From positions 2,994,001-3,058,000 of the forward strand of contig OY970823.1 in the NCBI GenBank assembly GCA_963853835.1: a DNA stretch of 64,000 nt, written 5' to 3'. Of the stretch, positions 1 to 11,797 are shown piece by piece. The notes beneath the pieces are model-generated. The model saw only the letters and a list, made by a program, of their open reading frames with translations. It did no database searches and was not told where the DNA came from. Source of the stretch: Calendula officinalis. Lineage: Eukaryota > Streptophyta > Magnoliopsida > Asterales > Asteraceae. The stretch's first letter is position 1, and each line of letters begins with the position of its first letter. The position numbers were made by a program, and so were the translations under genes.

Positions 1-2118
1 GTATGAAAACCTCTTCTCAAATCCAAATGAAGACATCACCTCTCTTTACAACAGGTTTAATACTGTTGTTCATGGTCTAATTAGTGTTGGTATTGTAAAA
101 GAGGAAGGGGAACTTGTTCAAAAGTTCCTGGACAGTCTTCCTCAATAATTTCTTGACATGTCAAATTCTGTCAATGCTGCTAACAACATTGAGTCATATA
201 CTCTTCAAACTTTGTATGGCCTAATGTTGAATCATGAGGAGAATACTGCTTCAAGACTGATCAACTGGAAGAAAACTGACCAATCTTCAAATGGAATGGC
301 TCTCATTGTGCAACAAGCATATACTGTGACTGAGCCTGAAGAACCAGTAGTTGATCTTGCTGATGCTGAGGCAGAAGAGCTTGAGACTCAAATGGCTCTT
401 ATGTCTATGAAGCTGGATCAGTTGAAAAAGAAGAGGCTTGGTGTTAGCTCTTCTAATACTGACCCACGATCAGGTCTTTGCTATAGGTGTGGAAAGCCTG
501 GACATATTGCTGCAAATTGTCATACCAAGTCTTCTGAGACTGATCAGAATGACAAGATTGCATACCGAGCAAAGAGGTATAGAGACAAGTATGTCAAACT
601 GAATAACTGGAGCAAGGGCAAGAGGGCAGAAGGGAATGGAGCACCTCATCAAGCACTGTACTCTGAAGCTTGGATGGATGAGGACATAAGTGATGATGAG
701 GAAGAGGTTGAGAATAAAGCCTTTATGGCTTTCACTGAAGATGATTTGAAGAGCTCCTTTGAAAAGGATATCAAAGAGGCTGAGAGGATGAGTGTTCATA
801 CTGATTGGGATTCCACTCAGTTGTACAAGGTAAGTTCCTTTCAAACTTATTCAGTGAATGAAAAAAACTAAGATTTTTGAGTATATGATTGTTGATCTAA
901 AAACTTCTGTACAAAAAGAAAAAGCTTTAAAATTAACAATTCAAGAACTTGAAAGGGTAAATAATGAAAACTTAGATAAATTAGCAAAGTATAAAGATTT
1001 AGAACTAAACTTTTCAGATTTAAAGGACATTAACCAAAGATTAGCTGATAAAGCTCATTTACACAAACTTGAAAAAGAAAACTTTGAAAAACAGTGTAAA
1101 TCTTGGGGAAATGCTTCAATAAATTTAAATAAATGTTTAAATCAACAATTCCCAGAAAATGTGAGGGCTGCACTTGGTGTTGATCCTCAATTTAAAATTA
1201 GAAATAATTTTGCTGATTTATTTGAAGAGTTTTCAAATATGAACCCTATTAAATTTATAAAAGCTAAAACCTTTTGTGAAGTTGGATGTCAAACTGAGTC
1301 AGATGATGAGGAAAATGAAATTTTAGAAAAACCTATTGGTCCCTCCATCTGCTCGAAGTGCTATACTGAGCTACAAGAACTCAGTATTGAATTTCCTGTA
1401 AAAGAAATTTCTGATACTGGGCTCCCAATAGTTCAGTATGACACTTCTGCTGTTCCACCTTTTGAATTATTATTTAATACAACAACTTTTGAATTATATA
1501 ATGATAATAAGACTACTTCTATCTCAAATGTTTCATCTAATACAGAAGTTGCAAGAACAGGAACATCATATACTGAGACATCTAAAGAACCTGTTAAAGT
1601 TGTTTCTTCAAAACATGATAAACAAAAAACAACTTCAACTAGGTCCACAGTTGGCAGAAACAAGAAGTCTTACACTAATAATATTAGAAAGACTTCTCTG
1701 CCAAATAAAAAGAAGCAACCAGATCCACCACCCTTTAAACCAGTAAAAAAAATGTTAAAACACCTATTAAAAATGACAAAAATAACATTTTAAAAACACT
1801 TGGTGACCAGGTTAAATTTTTAAGTAAAAAATTTGCAAAACTTACTCATACTGATCTACCAAAAGTGCAACAGTTTTCTAAAATACCTTATGAAAATATG
1901 TTTAGAAATAGACCTAGAAAATGTTATAGGTGTCATCATACTGGTCATAAGGGAGATGAATGCTGGACTGATCTCTCAAGTCCTAGGTACTCAGTACCAA
2001 AGAAAAGGACAGAATCTAAGTCAGTATCACCAAAGAAAACCTCTAAAGTTTCCCCTGAAGTGTTACTGACCTCTCCAAATAAAGAGATCAGGTCAAAATC
2101 TATTTATTCCACCAAGAG
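1..2118 (+). pseudogene. gag: gag of family A copy 1, 5' truncated and broken
   Basis: Nucleocapsid and capsid region of a copia gag. The first bases belong to the UBN2-type gag domain seen complete in copy 2. A CCHC knuckle (CYRCGKPGHIAANC) is encoded near 480-521 and a second (CYRCHHTGHKGDEC) near 1922-1963; a lysine-rich coiled stretch lies between them. Breaks relative to the other copies: CAA to TAA at 146-148, an extra A in the A-run near 858 that shifts frame, another shift in the A-run near 1745-1752, and a deletion at about 2118 that joins gag to the region just after the protease. Gag would form the cytoplasmic particle; this copy cannot make a full protein. Confidence 0.9.
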
Positions 2119-5100
2119 GTTATGGTGTGATCAAGGCAGGCAACATAACTCTTAAAAGAGTTGCCTATGTAGAGGGTCTTAAACACAATTTGCTCAGTAT
2201 CAGCCAGATGTGTGATGATGACAATGAAGCTCGATTCAGGAAGGTTGCAGGAATCATCTACAATGATAAAGGGCAGCCTGTACTCATTGCTAGAAGAGAA
2301 AAAGATGTATATGTGGTCAACCTATCTGAAATAGACCCAACTATTCGAGTATGCCTGCTTTCTAAAGTCAAGCCAGAATTGCATTGGCTATGGCACAAGA
2401 AACTCTCTCACATCAACTTTAGAAATATCAACAAGCTCAGTATGAAGAAACTGGTGAGAGGGTTGCCTACTATTACTTATTCAAAAGATAAGTTATGCTC
2501 AGCATGTGAAATGGGCAAGCAGAAGAAGAGTTCATTCAAGTCAAAGGTCAATCATTCCATTAATGAACCTCTTACTATGATACATATGGATCTTTTTGGC
2601 CCCATCAGCACACCATCTTTGGCCAAAAAGATCTATACCCTAGTCTTGGTTGATGAATTCTCAAGATATACTTGGGTCATCTTCCTCAAGACTAAGTCAG
2701 ATGCAACAACAGAAATCATTGCCTTTATAAAAAGAGAGGAACTTCAAAAAGGCAACAAGGTCAAGCAACTTAGAAGTGACCATGGTACTGAGATTAAGAA
2801 CTCAGTATTAGCCGATTTCTGTGAAGAAAAAGGAATCATTCAAAACTTCTCTGCAGCTTACACACCACAACAAAATGGTGTTGTAGAAAGAAAGAATAGA
2901 ACATTAATTGAAGCTGCAAGAACTTTGTTATGCCATGTTGGACTGGCACTGAGTTTCTGGGCTGAAGCTGTAAATTTTGCAAACTTCACTCAAAATAGAG
3001 CCACTATAGTCCAGAGACATCTGAAGACTCCATATGAGTTATACAATGGCAAGATTCCTAATGTGGAATACTTCCACATCTTTGGAAGTAAATGCTTTGT
3101 AATCAGTACAAAACAAAATCTCAACAAATTTGCTCCAAAAGCAAATGAAGGTGTGTTTATGGGCTACTCTCCACACTCTAAAGCCTTCAGAGTGTATATC
3201 ATCTCAACCAAGATGATTGTAGAATCCATTCATGTTACCTTTGATGAAGATCAGAATGAGCATTCTACCTCAGCAAGTGAAGACATAAGTGGCATAGATA
3301 TTCTATGCAATCCAGAAAACTCCATTGCTGAAGAGCCCAAGTTTCATCCACACTTTATTCCTAATAAGTTTAATGAAACTGATCAAGTTCGAAGTCAGCC
3401 TCACTCAACTGCGACTAATACTGAGGCTCCCATAACAGAGAACCCTCACACTGAGTTTCCATCTAATGATCTGCACCACTCTACATATGAAGAAGGTGAA
3501 ACATTCAACACTTCACAAGAATCCACATCAACTCTGCAAAATGAAGATGAACAGCAACCTCCGCTGTCTAATACTGACCAGAATTTCACTCAGTATCAGA
3601 CACACAACACACCTAATCAACAAGATAGTGTTGATCCTACTTCAAATGCTCCCTTAGGAAACAATTTAAGGGAACACAGAGACCATCCACACTCAAACAT
3701 TATTGGTCCTATTGAAGAAGGTGTCCAAACAAGAAGAAAATTAGAGTTTCAACCCCAAGCAACTGCAAATTTTTGTTTCTTCTCAAGCTTTCTATCTACC
3801 ATTGAACCAAAGAAAGCTGATGAAGCTTTATTAGATGAAGATTGGGTAGAGGCTATGCAAGAAGAGCTCACAGAGTTTGAGAGAAACAAAGTTTGGTACT
3901 TAGTACCACCTCCTACTGGCAAAACTATTATTGGTACTAAGTGGATATTCATAAACAAGATGGACAAGGATGGTGTTGTCATCAGAAACAAAGCAAGGTT
4001 GGTTGCTCAAGGTTACAGGCAAGAAGAAGGCATTGACTATGATGAAACTTTTGCACCAGTTGCAAGAATTGAAGCTATTAGGTTGTATCTTGCATATGCA
4101 GCTTTTAAGAACTTCAAAGTTTATCAGATGGATGTCAAGAGTGCTTTTCTAAATGGAAAACTACAAGAGGAAGTTTATGTTAAACAACCACCAGGTTTTG
4201 TTGATCCTAAATTTCCTAATTATGTTTTCAAGCTTGATAAAGCTCTATATGGGCTCAAACAAGCTCCAAGAGCCTGGTATGATACCCTGTCTGAGTACCT
4301 TATTGAAAATAAATTTACAAGAGGTAAAATTGATAAAACATTATTTTCAAAACGGAAAGGTTCTGACATCTTACTCATTCAGATATATGTTGATGATATT
4401 ATCTTTGGCTCCACTGACAAGTCAATGTGTGACTGGTTTGCTAAGATAATGTCAACTCAGTATCAGATGAGTATGATGGGAGAACTTACTTATTTTCTTG
4501 GTTTACAAGTTGAACAAAAGCCTGATGGCACTTTTAAAAATCAAAGTAAGTATGTGCATGACATGTTAAAGAAATACAAATTTGAAAATTTATCTTCCAT
4601 GCACACTCCTATGGGTACTCAGGATAAGATAAGTAAGGATGAAACTGGTAAACCAGTTTGTCAATCCACATACCGAGGTATGATTGGTTCCTTACTTTAC
4701 TTAACTGCTAGCAGGCCTGATATCATGTTTGCAACATGTTTGTGTGCTCGGTATCAGGCTGATCCTAAAGAATCACACATGAAAGCAGTTAAGCGCATCT
4801 TTAGATATCTTACAGGTACTCCTAACCTGGGTCTTTGGTATCCCAAAGATTCAAACTTTGACCTTGAAGTGTACACAGATGCAGATTTTGCAGGTTGTAG
4901 ATTGGATAGAAAAAGCACAAGTGGAGGATGTCAATTCCTAGGTGGAAGACTAGTAGGTTGGTCATCCAAGAAGCAAAATTCGGTAGCAACTTCCACAGCA
5001 GAAGCAGAGTATGTTGCTGCAGGAAGTTGCTGTGCTCAATTATTATGGATGCAGTATCAACTATTGGACTATGGGTTCAACTTTCAAAAGACTCCAATTC

Positions 5101-5327
5101 ATTGTGATAACAAGAGTGCTATTGCTATCACAGAGAACCCAGTCTATTACTCCAAAACTAAGCACATTGATATCAGACACCACTTTATTCGAGATAATGT
5201 GGAAAAAGGTAAGGTTGAGGTAGATTATGTACCAACAGATGAACAACTGGCAGATGTGTTTGCTAAACTTCTCCCTGAGGAAAGGTTTATGTATTTACTA
5301 GGGCAATTAGGTATGCTGAATCCTTGA
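2119..5327 (+). CDS. pol: pol of family A copy 1: integrase, RT, RNase H; protease deleted
   Basis: An open frame of about 1,066 codons. The integrase zinc-binding HHCC (HWLWHKKLSH, then CSACEMGKQ) is near residues 86-130. The catalytic acidic residues appear in MDLFGP (~154), RSDHGTE (~216) and ERKNRTL (~254). RT has the YVDDI catalytic box at 4386-4400. RNase H has YTDADFAG (~917) and DNKSAI (~994), and the protein ends LGMLNP. The aspartic protease motif DSG, present in copies 2 and 3, is missing: about 190 bp has been removed between the second gag knuckle and the RGYGVIKAGN segment. Integrase, RT and RNase H are uninterrupted, so the enzyme domains could be intact, but a polyprotein could not process itself. 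The frame has no natural start here. Confidence 0.88.
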
Positions 5328-5783
5328 TCTTTCTTAATTTTCTTTAAAACTGAGCGCTCAGTATCACTCCTGTTGATACTGACCACTCAGTATCACTAGT
5401 CTGTTATCATCAAAATTTAATTTTTTTTTTTTTATTAATTTCAAGAGTAAATTAATTGTTTTTATATTTTTACAATTTTTTTTAAATTAATTTTTTTTCT
5501 CAGTATTGGGGTATGACGGCGCTCACACCGAGCTTAATCCTCATACTGCCCAACGGTAACCTTTCTTAATAGGAAAGTTACCGTTGGCACATGATAAGGC
5601 AGTCAAATCAGCCAGTTTTAATTCCCAATACCTTAATTATCTTTCAATCACCTATAAATAACCATTTTTTTTACTTCAAATATATTTTTTAACAGTTATT
5701 TCATTCTTTCTCTTTAAATTCTATCTGCGATTAACGATTTCACTCTCTCTTAGCAAGCAAAAACTCTTAAATCAAAATTACAG
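5328..5783 (+). promoter_or_regulatory. Spacer between pol and accessory gene; probable internal promoter
   Basis: No ORF. It starts with three family-A motifs in a row (TCAGTAT, ATACTGA, TCAGTAT at 5358-5396), continues with T/A-rich sequence, a further TCAGTAT near 5501 and a hairpin (5550-5587), then a TATAAATA box at 5653-5660, 124 bp before the accessory-gene ATG at 5784. The order, including TATA position, is conserved in copies 2 and 3. A TATA box this close to an ATG and far from the LTR suggests the accessory gene has its own RNA polymerase II promoter (inference). Confidence 0.65.
5550..5587. repeat. Conserved inverted repeat upstream of accessory gene
   Basis: Arms CCAACGGTAACCTTTCT and AGGAAAGTTACCGTTGG, the outer 11 bp perfectly complementary, loop TAAT. 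The same structure is present in copy 2 (35402-35439) and, with one outer mismatch, copy 3 (51870-51907). It sits about 65-70 bp before the TATA box. Confidence 0.85.
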
Positions 5784-7126
5784 ATGGCGAACTACACTTT
5801 CGTCGCTCAGAGGTTGAATCGGAAATCAAATTCCGAAATGATGAACTGCCCAGGTTTGCGAGGAACAACATCACAGCCAATTTCACTATTCCTCAAGCCT
5901 GGGTATGCCAAAAATTCACAAACATTGTGACTTTTATGAAAAATTGCCCAATTGCTCGTGCACTGACTTTGTCTCCTCGAGCAATTTACCCAGAAATGTT
6001 ATGCGAGTTTTGGTACTCTGCCACACTCGATTCTCCAGATATGATTGCTGGGTGGGTAATTAGGGATCAAAGAAGGGCATTTCTTTCTACTGCCATCATT
6101 CGTGAAACACTGAGGCTTCCTGCCCAAGCTCAGTATGACCCATTCGTTGATAGAACAGAGGCACGCTCAGTATTGCCATTTTTGGGTCGAAGAGGAAAAC
6201 GGGCATAATCAAAAGAAACGAATTTGGTCCTATGTGGGGTATTCTCATTACAATGATTATTCGGTGTATGACCCACAAGACGGGTGCTTTGGACCAAATA
6301 AATGAATTTAGGATGCAAATAGTACATGCTTTGTACTATGGAAGAAACATTGATTATGCAAGGCTCATTTTCAATGAATTAGCTGCTTTGGTTCGGGCTA
6401 ACACAAGGGAATGTAATGTCCCTTTCTGCAGATTCTTATCACTCATCTTTCAACACTCAATGCCCACACATACTTATGATGAGTTTCACAGTCCAAGGGT
6501 TGATCTTCCTCCTCTTAGTGAGAAGATCTTCTTTTACAGGCCAAGAGAAGGAGAGCTTCTACTGAGTCCTTATATGTGGGCCATTGTTCAAGAACACATA
6601 AATGAGGAAGAAGACATGTCTGATACTGAATCAGACAATGATGATGATGATGATAATGATGATAATAGTGGTAATGGAGGACATGCTGGTCAAGATGTTG
6701 AGATGCAACATGTTCCACAAGTTCAAGAACCGACTCAACAACATATCTCTCATACTGAGTCGTCCGAAGCCACACCACTTGTCCTAAAAAGAAGAAGAAG
6801 AAACCTCTCACCAGACCTTATGGGCGTGTTATCATCTGAGGAGGTGCAGCCTACAAATGTTCCATCATTAACTGCTTCTCTTCAAGCCCAAAGCCTAGTT
6901 GCAGCCACCGCTGACCTTCCAGGTCCAGAACTAGTCCCAACTGCTCAACCAATTGAGGAACCTCATGTTCCTCTTGATGTGGAGATTCAATATGAGCAAA
7001 CTACACTGGAAGGTGCTCAGCAAGACAGACATGTCGGTATTGAAGATGTTGGTGCTGCAAATCAACAATCACATGATCCTGCACCGACCTCTGCCGATGC
7101 TAGAAGGGAATCTGACAGAGTCTCAG

Positions 7127-7148
7127 GTATGAATTTCTAAAAAGCCCT

Positions 7149-7215
<67 letters not shown>

Positions 7216-7855
7216 CATTCCCAAATAGAGACTAAGTATTGGCCAGTACCAACTCAATACTGACTAAAGTCTCACACGATCTTTCAAATATATATCCGTT
7301 TATGGCCAACATAGCTAGCCCACTGCTGCTATGCAAAATTCATATACTGAGCACCCAATTGATCATTGTCAGTCTACAGTTGTCTCAACATTTAAAGACA
7401 ATGGTGGTTGATGTCATACTGACACCCACTGGTGCTGCTTGAATAATGTCCAACTTATTTTTGAGTTGGGTAGCATAATTCAAGAAATGATCACAAACCC
7501 TTAAGCCACAAAATCCAAAAACTTTCCATGGGGTTTAGCCACATTTCTGTTATCACTCTAATACCGAGTGATAAACATTGAAAATAACAAGAAGCACATC
7601 CCAGGCTTCGAATTCCCAAACCCAAACCTTTTAGTAAATGTGACTTATCCTATACTGAGCTACTTAAATTTACACACTCACTTTTACTAAAACCTTCTTA
7701 CACATGCTATGCACAAGTCCACAATATTTCATCATAAACCAGATGAAATACAGACTTCACAAACTCTGTTTATATGATTATAGAGTTAAACAACACCACA
7801 ATTCTATTTGATAAACCTTTCTTTTTAACCAGTTTTATATTTTTTGTTTCTTTAG
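7127..7855 (+). other. Intron of the accessory gene, with (TA)n
   Basis: Donor CAG|GTATGA at 7126/7127 and acceptor TTTCTTTAG|CACC at 7855/7856. Splicing joins phase 1 to phase 1 (g + ca = Ala) and keeps the frame into APSVQGIQ. Both sites are recognisable at the same places in copies 2 and 3. The intron holds the TA microsatellite and four family motifs. Confidence 0.75.
7152..7213. repeat. (TA)n microsatellite in intron
   Basis: About 62 bp of uninterrupted TA. At the same intron position copy 2 has about 158 bp and copy 3 about 11 bp. Confidence 0.97.
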
Positions 7856-9724
7856 CACCATCTGTGCAGGGCATTCAGGCATCACAGGCTGCAGGAGACC
7901 AAGTGACTCTGCAAGCAATCATGCAGCATATTCTGGCCATCCAACATACTCAGACTATCATACTGGCCATAATGGACACTATGAGTAGTGATATTGACTC
8001 AATAAAACAGTCAGTCTCACTACTTCAACAACCACATCAGCCTCCACCAACTCCACCATCTTCACATGGTGGACACAATGAAGAAGGAGAAGGAGATGAT
8101 GATCCTGAGCAAATGAAATCACCCTCCAATGCAGATTCTGAGGGTGATACTGATGCTGCCACTGAGCCCATGCCCTCCCCTACTCTTGAAGAACCTGAAG
8201 GGGACATGGGTGGTGATATTAATCCTCTTCCCTCCCCATCCAATGATAACAATAAGGGGGAGAAGAGACAAAGAAATACTGAGGTTGATCAAACTGAGCC
8301 ATCTGCTCAGGGGGAGAAAAGAAGAAGATTGAATGAAGATCAACCTCCACAACAAGAACAACAACATCAGCAAAGCCCTCATACTGAGCCACTTCGGTTT
8401 TAGTATGAGAGATGAAGACAAAGAACTAGGTCATCATTACAAGTTGAAGACCCACTTGAGCCATCTGCTCAGGGGGAGACTCATACTGACCAACCACAAC
8501 AAACTTATTCTGAGCCACCTGCTCGTGAGGAGAATGATTTGCAAATTGTGGTCTATAGGCCTTTCATCTGGCCTATTGCTGATGATGAAGATGAAGAACC
8601 AGATTTAGTGAACTATGCACTAAATCTGGTAGAACAAGAAAGTTCTTCATCATCATCATCGGATGATGAAGAACCAGAAAATCTGGTGATTAGAAGAAGG
8701 AGTTCCTTATCAAGAAGACCCGTCAATGCAGTTCTCACTTCTTCTGAATCAAGTGAGGAACCTGCTCCTTTGGTAACAAGACAAAGAAGACCTGTCCATA
8801 CATTGGACAGTGATACCGAGCAGGCTCCAAGGCTGACTTCTCAACAACTCTGTGCAGAACAAGAGAGATTTTTATATGAGCAAGAGTTGGGAATCAAAGC
8901 TGAACCAGAATCTGACCCAGATACTGATACTCCTAGTCCTTCACATAGAATCTCAAGAAAGGGTCCAGACCATATTCAACATTATTGGAATATGGTTGCT
9001 GCTAGGACTCAGTATAAGGAGGGAAGGAAGGAGTTCTTGAAGACTAAAACATTTCCAAATGTAAGGGTGATACATTGGTTGAATCTGGATGTCAATAAAG
9101 TAAAAGTGAAGCTCAAAGAAGGAAGAATCACTATCACTTGTACTGGCTTAACCAGTCATCCCATGAAGATATTTCTTCATGATATTCAAAGAATTGGTCT
9201 TCAAGATTGGGTGAGATTTGTGCAGTAGCTGCTGTATGCTATGAGAAGGGCTTGCTTCATGAGATAGAGTATAGAATACTCAGTGTGATGACTGAAGCTT
9301 ACACAAACAACAGACCAGAATGCCTTCATACATACAAGTATCTTAATAAGTACCCTCTTCCTCCTAACCTTGTTTTTCAGGATCAAAAGAGTGTCATATA
9401 TCCAACTTCTGGATATATGTATACTGACTCAGAGGATAGAGAGTGCTTCATTTCTGAAGAAGATCTCCCAAGAGCTCAAATCAGTCACCTTGTTGGGAAA
9501 TGGATGATCACCAAGAAAGAAGACTCTTGGTTCAGAAAGAAGATTGTTGCAGTTCTTAATTGTAGAAGGGATGAACTCAAGAGCAGAGAAGAGTTTGTCC
9601 ACATCAAACAAGAAGTCTTCTATGAGAATGAAGCCATCAACAGCAGATGAAGAAGAAGATTTTGCTACCTATGTTGTTGTATTTTTTATTTCTTTTTATC
9701 TCTTTGTAATTGTTTTGTTATCAT

Positions 9725-9739
9725 TAGATAGGGGGAGAT
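9725..9739 (+). promoter_or_regulatory. Polypurine tract of family A copy 1
   Basis: TAGATAGGGGGAGAT directly before the LTR start TGTTAAGG; expected primer site for plus-strand synthesis. Copy 3 keeps the same G-run in reverse complement; copy 2 has one G changed. Confidence 0.85.
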
Positions 9740-10249
9740 TGTTAAGGGCAAAAGCCTTACCCCTTTGGATCTTAAGATAACAAAACAACCTAGACTAGCT
9801 TTGATTAATATGTAGAATAAAATAGCTAAGTTTAGGTCTGATACTGAGTGGTCAGTATTGGAACTCAGTATCAGAGCTCAGTATCAGATAGTGATACTGA
9901 GTACAAGGACTGAGTAGAAGGACTGAGTAAATATTTCCATGTTTACCTTGCCAGATCAAATCCCTTTGATCTCGGCCACTTTCCTTATTCTAGTCCTTGC
10001 ATTACTCCTTGCCTAACTTGTAAGATCTCTATAACATTATAAATAGAGATCATTTGGCAAAGGAGTATTCACCAATTCACTTTACACTTTCATATATATT
10101 GTAATTGATCAGTGGTCTTGTTATTCCGCAACAAGCCACACTTAGTGGAATTATACATTTGACTCATATCTTGTTCTTATACAATATTTGTCTTGAGTTA
10201 TAATTATCCAATCAATTAACCATCTAAACCAGGGCGTTGTGACCTAACA
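9740..10249 (+). repeat. 3' LTR of family A copy 1 (510 bp)
   Basis: Starts TGTTAAGG and ends GACCTAACA. It contains five family motifs between 9838 and 9901, then a TATAAATA box at 10038-10045 with the R/U5 part after it. The motif cluster lies in U3, 140-200 bp before the TATA box, where enhancers are expected. The matching LTRs of copies 2 and 3 confirm both ends. Confidence 0.92.
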
Positions 10250-10740
10250 AACTTCGACCTTGAGGACAAGGTCGTTTTTTAGGCGCAGAGTATTGATACT
10301 TGCATAGTTTTCGAGGTAAATTCAAGGAAGACTATTTCCTCCACAAATACCAAATACGTGGATGCTTCTTGTCAGTTAATTCTTGGCATCAATTCTATCA
10401 ACGAAAAGCAACTTCCCATGTTTCCTTAATATTAGGCCACGTAAATGTTAGTGTTTAACTTCTTTGGAATTAGCAAGTTTTTCTTCCTTTAAATATTGTA
10501 CTTTGCATTTAGAGAAGAGGATGAAAAAATAGAAAACTGTTAAAAGTCTTTAGTTTCCTCTTTTTATTCTTGGGAGACTGACCATCTTAAATCAGTCATC
10601 TATTATCTTGCGTAATATTAGTTTATCAAAATATAGAACGATATTATTATCCGGTTCAACCGGTCCGACCGGTTCGACCGTTTAAATGGGATCGTCCGAT
10701 CCGATTCAAAAATCCGAGTTTTAAAACATTGTCAAGGACA
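10250..10740. other. Intergenic debris, probable old LTR-element 3' region
   Basis: No ORF. The phrase CTTGAGGACAAGGTCG near 10259 is of the kind found after pol in Ty3/gypsy elements (recalled resemblance, weak). Near 10651-10680 there is a GGTTCGACCGG-type degenerate repeat (CCGGTTCAACCGGTCCGACC...). Nothing else is recognisable. Confidence 0.35.
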
Positions 10741-11736
10741 CCCTAATCTACCTCTATATATGGAGTCTAGATTTGAGTTTTATTTGCCCATATGTCATAT
10801 TAACCCCTTCTCATTGGTCTGTTTTGATGACGTGGAATTAGGCTTAAATGCCACATGTCCACATTCAAATCCTTTCTTTCAAAAAAGGAAATTCAAAAAC
10901 CAAATTAATGTTATGTTGGGTCGCTGAAAGCATCCCCTACTGAAAGAGATTTAATAAGGACAAAAGGCAAATAGTTAGAAGACAATCTGAAGATTAGTTC
11001 TTCAGATTGTGGGTAACTGAATCTGATCTGTTCGGATTTTAGTTACGTGGCTACACTATCTGATCACCATCCGAAAACAACGACCAGTTCCCCGGGCGGA
11101 ATCAGAGACCGATCAACCGATCAAATAGTTGTAGTAGGTTCAACGTACGCTTGACAATTACGCTGAGCCTTGAGGACAAATACTTCTCAAAGCAAAACTC
11201 TTAGTGAAGGTCACTGAAGCTGTCTGCCATCTGAAGGAGCATGAGCATCTGAAAAACTCATGGTGATCTGAAGCGTACAAAGGCCCGAAATTTCAGTGTT
11301 ACAGAAAGACACAAGTAAAGAACAAGTTTGTGTATCGCCGACAAAGGAAATCCTATGAAAATCTTCTAGAAGATATCGACGATCATAAAACTACAGAAAG
11401 TACTATCAGAATTCCATTAGTGGTGCTCGTCGCATGAAATATCCTCTACACCAACATAATTCTTACACGTGGATTCGATCGTTCATTTCTTTGTCATCAC
11501 GTTTCCCAAACACTATAAATTGAGGACTTAACGAACGAATTCCGTGTGCACCCAACACGTTCTCACTTTGCTAAAAGCTTTCTCTGATATCATCCTTTGA
11601 GCAAAGTGTGAACAACCAGTGATACCTTCTCTTCCTTGATTTCAGAATTGAATCTCTGTAACGAAGGTGTCTGGTCTTGTGCTTGATCATTTGTTGACCA
11701 ATACTTGTCTTAGATAGTATTTGTTATTGTCTATCT
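10741..11736 (+). other. LTR-like remnant with ATCTGAAG motifs and a hairpin
   Basis: No ORF. It contains an 11-bp perfect inverted repeat (ACAATCTGAAG / CTTCAGATTGT, 10982-10992 and 11000-11010), more ATCTGAA copies near 11229, 11247 and 11264, and a TATA-like ACTATAAATTG near 11512 followed by CT-rich leader-like sequence. This resembles the U3-TATA-R/U5 order of an LTR whose borders are gone. No partner LTR was found. Confidence 0.4.
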
Positions 11737-11797
11737 CTTTTTTTTTTTGAACGGCAATATTATAACTCGAGTCTAGCAAATTGCTAAACTAAAACAA

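Larger units (their letters stand above)
5784..9650 (+). pseudogene. Accessory gene of family A copy 1 (two exons, broken)
   Basis: Exon 1 runs 5784-7126 and exon 2 7856-9650, by comparison with copies 2 and 3. Function unknown. Exon 1 encodes a globular N-terminal part followed by an acidic D/N/S-rich tail. Exon 2 encodes a Q-rich helical segment, a low-complexity acidic/serine stretch with a basic KRRRLNE patch, and a globular C-terminal part ending ENEAINSR. I see no signal peptide or membrane span, so 'envelope' is not supported. Breaks: one base lost near 5803 (CTCCAG to CTCAG), one near 6195, CAG to TAG at 8401, TGA at about 8411, and a 64-bp deletion at about 9215 that shifts frame. 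Confidence 0.8.
1..10249 (+). mobile_element. SIRE-like Ty1/copia retrotransposon, family A copy 1 (5' end outside window)
   Basis: Order seen: gag with two CCHC knuckles, integrase, RT, RNase H, a noncoding spacer, an intron-containing accessory gene, a purine tract and a 3' LTR ending TAACA. Integrase before RT is diagnostic of Ty1/copia. The length above 10 kb, double-knuckle gag and extra 3' gene fit the SIRE/Maximus (Sirevirus) lineage. Two closely related copies occur on the - strand at 30607-41658 and 47163-58661, which allowed the breaks here to be read by comparison. This copy is defective: gag has a stop and frameshifts, protease is deleted, and the accessory gene has frameshifts and stops. 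Confidence 0.93.

Noticed and set aside
5784..9650. Accessory gene as a retroviral envelope
   Set aside because: SIRE elements are often said to carry 'env-like' ORFs, but I see no signal peptide, hydrophobic anchor or cleavage site; the protein is soluble-looking and acidic.
10640..10690. GGTTCGACCGG repeat as a TIR of a DNA transposon
   Set aside because: No second terminus or target duplication was found.
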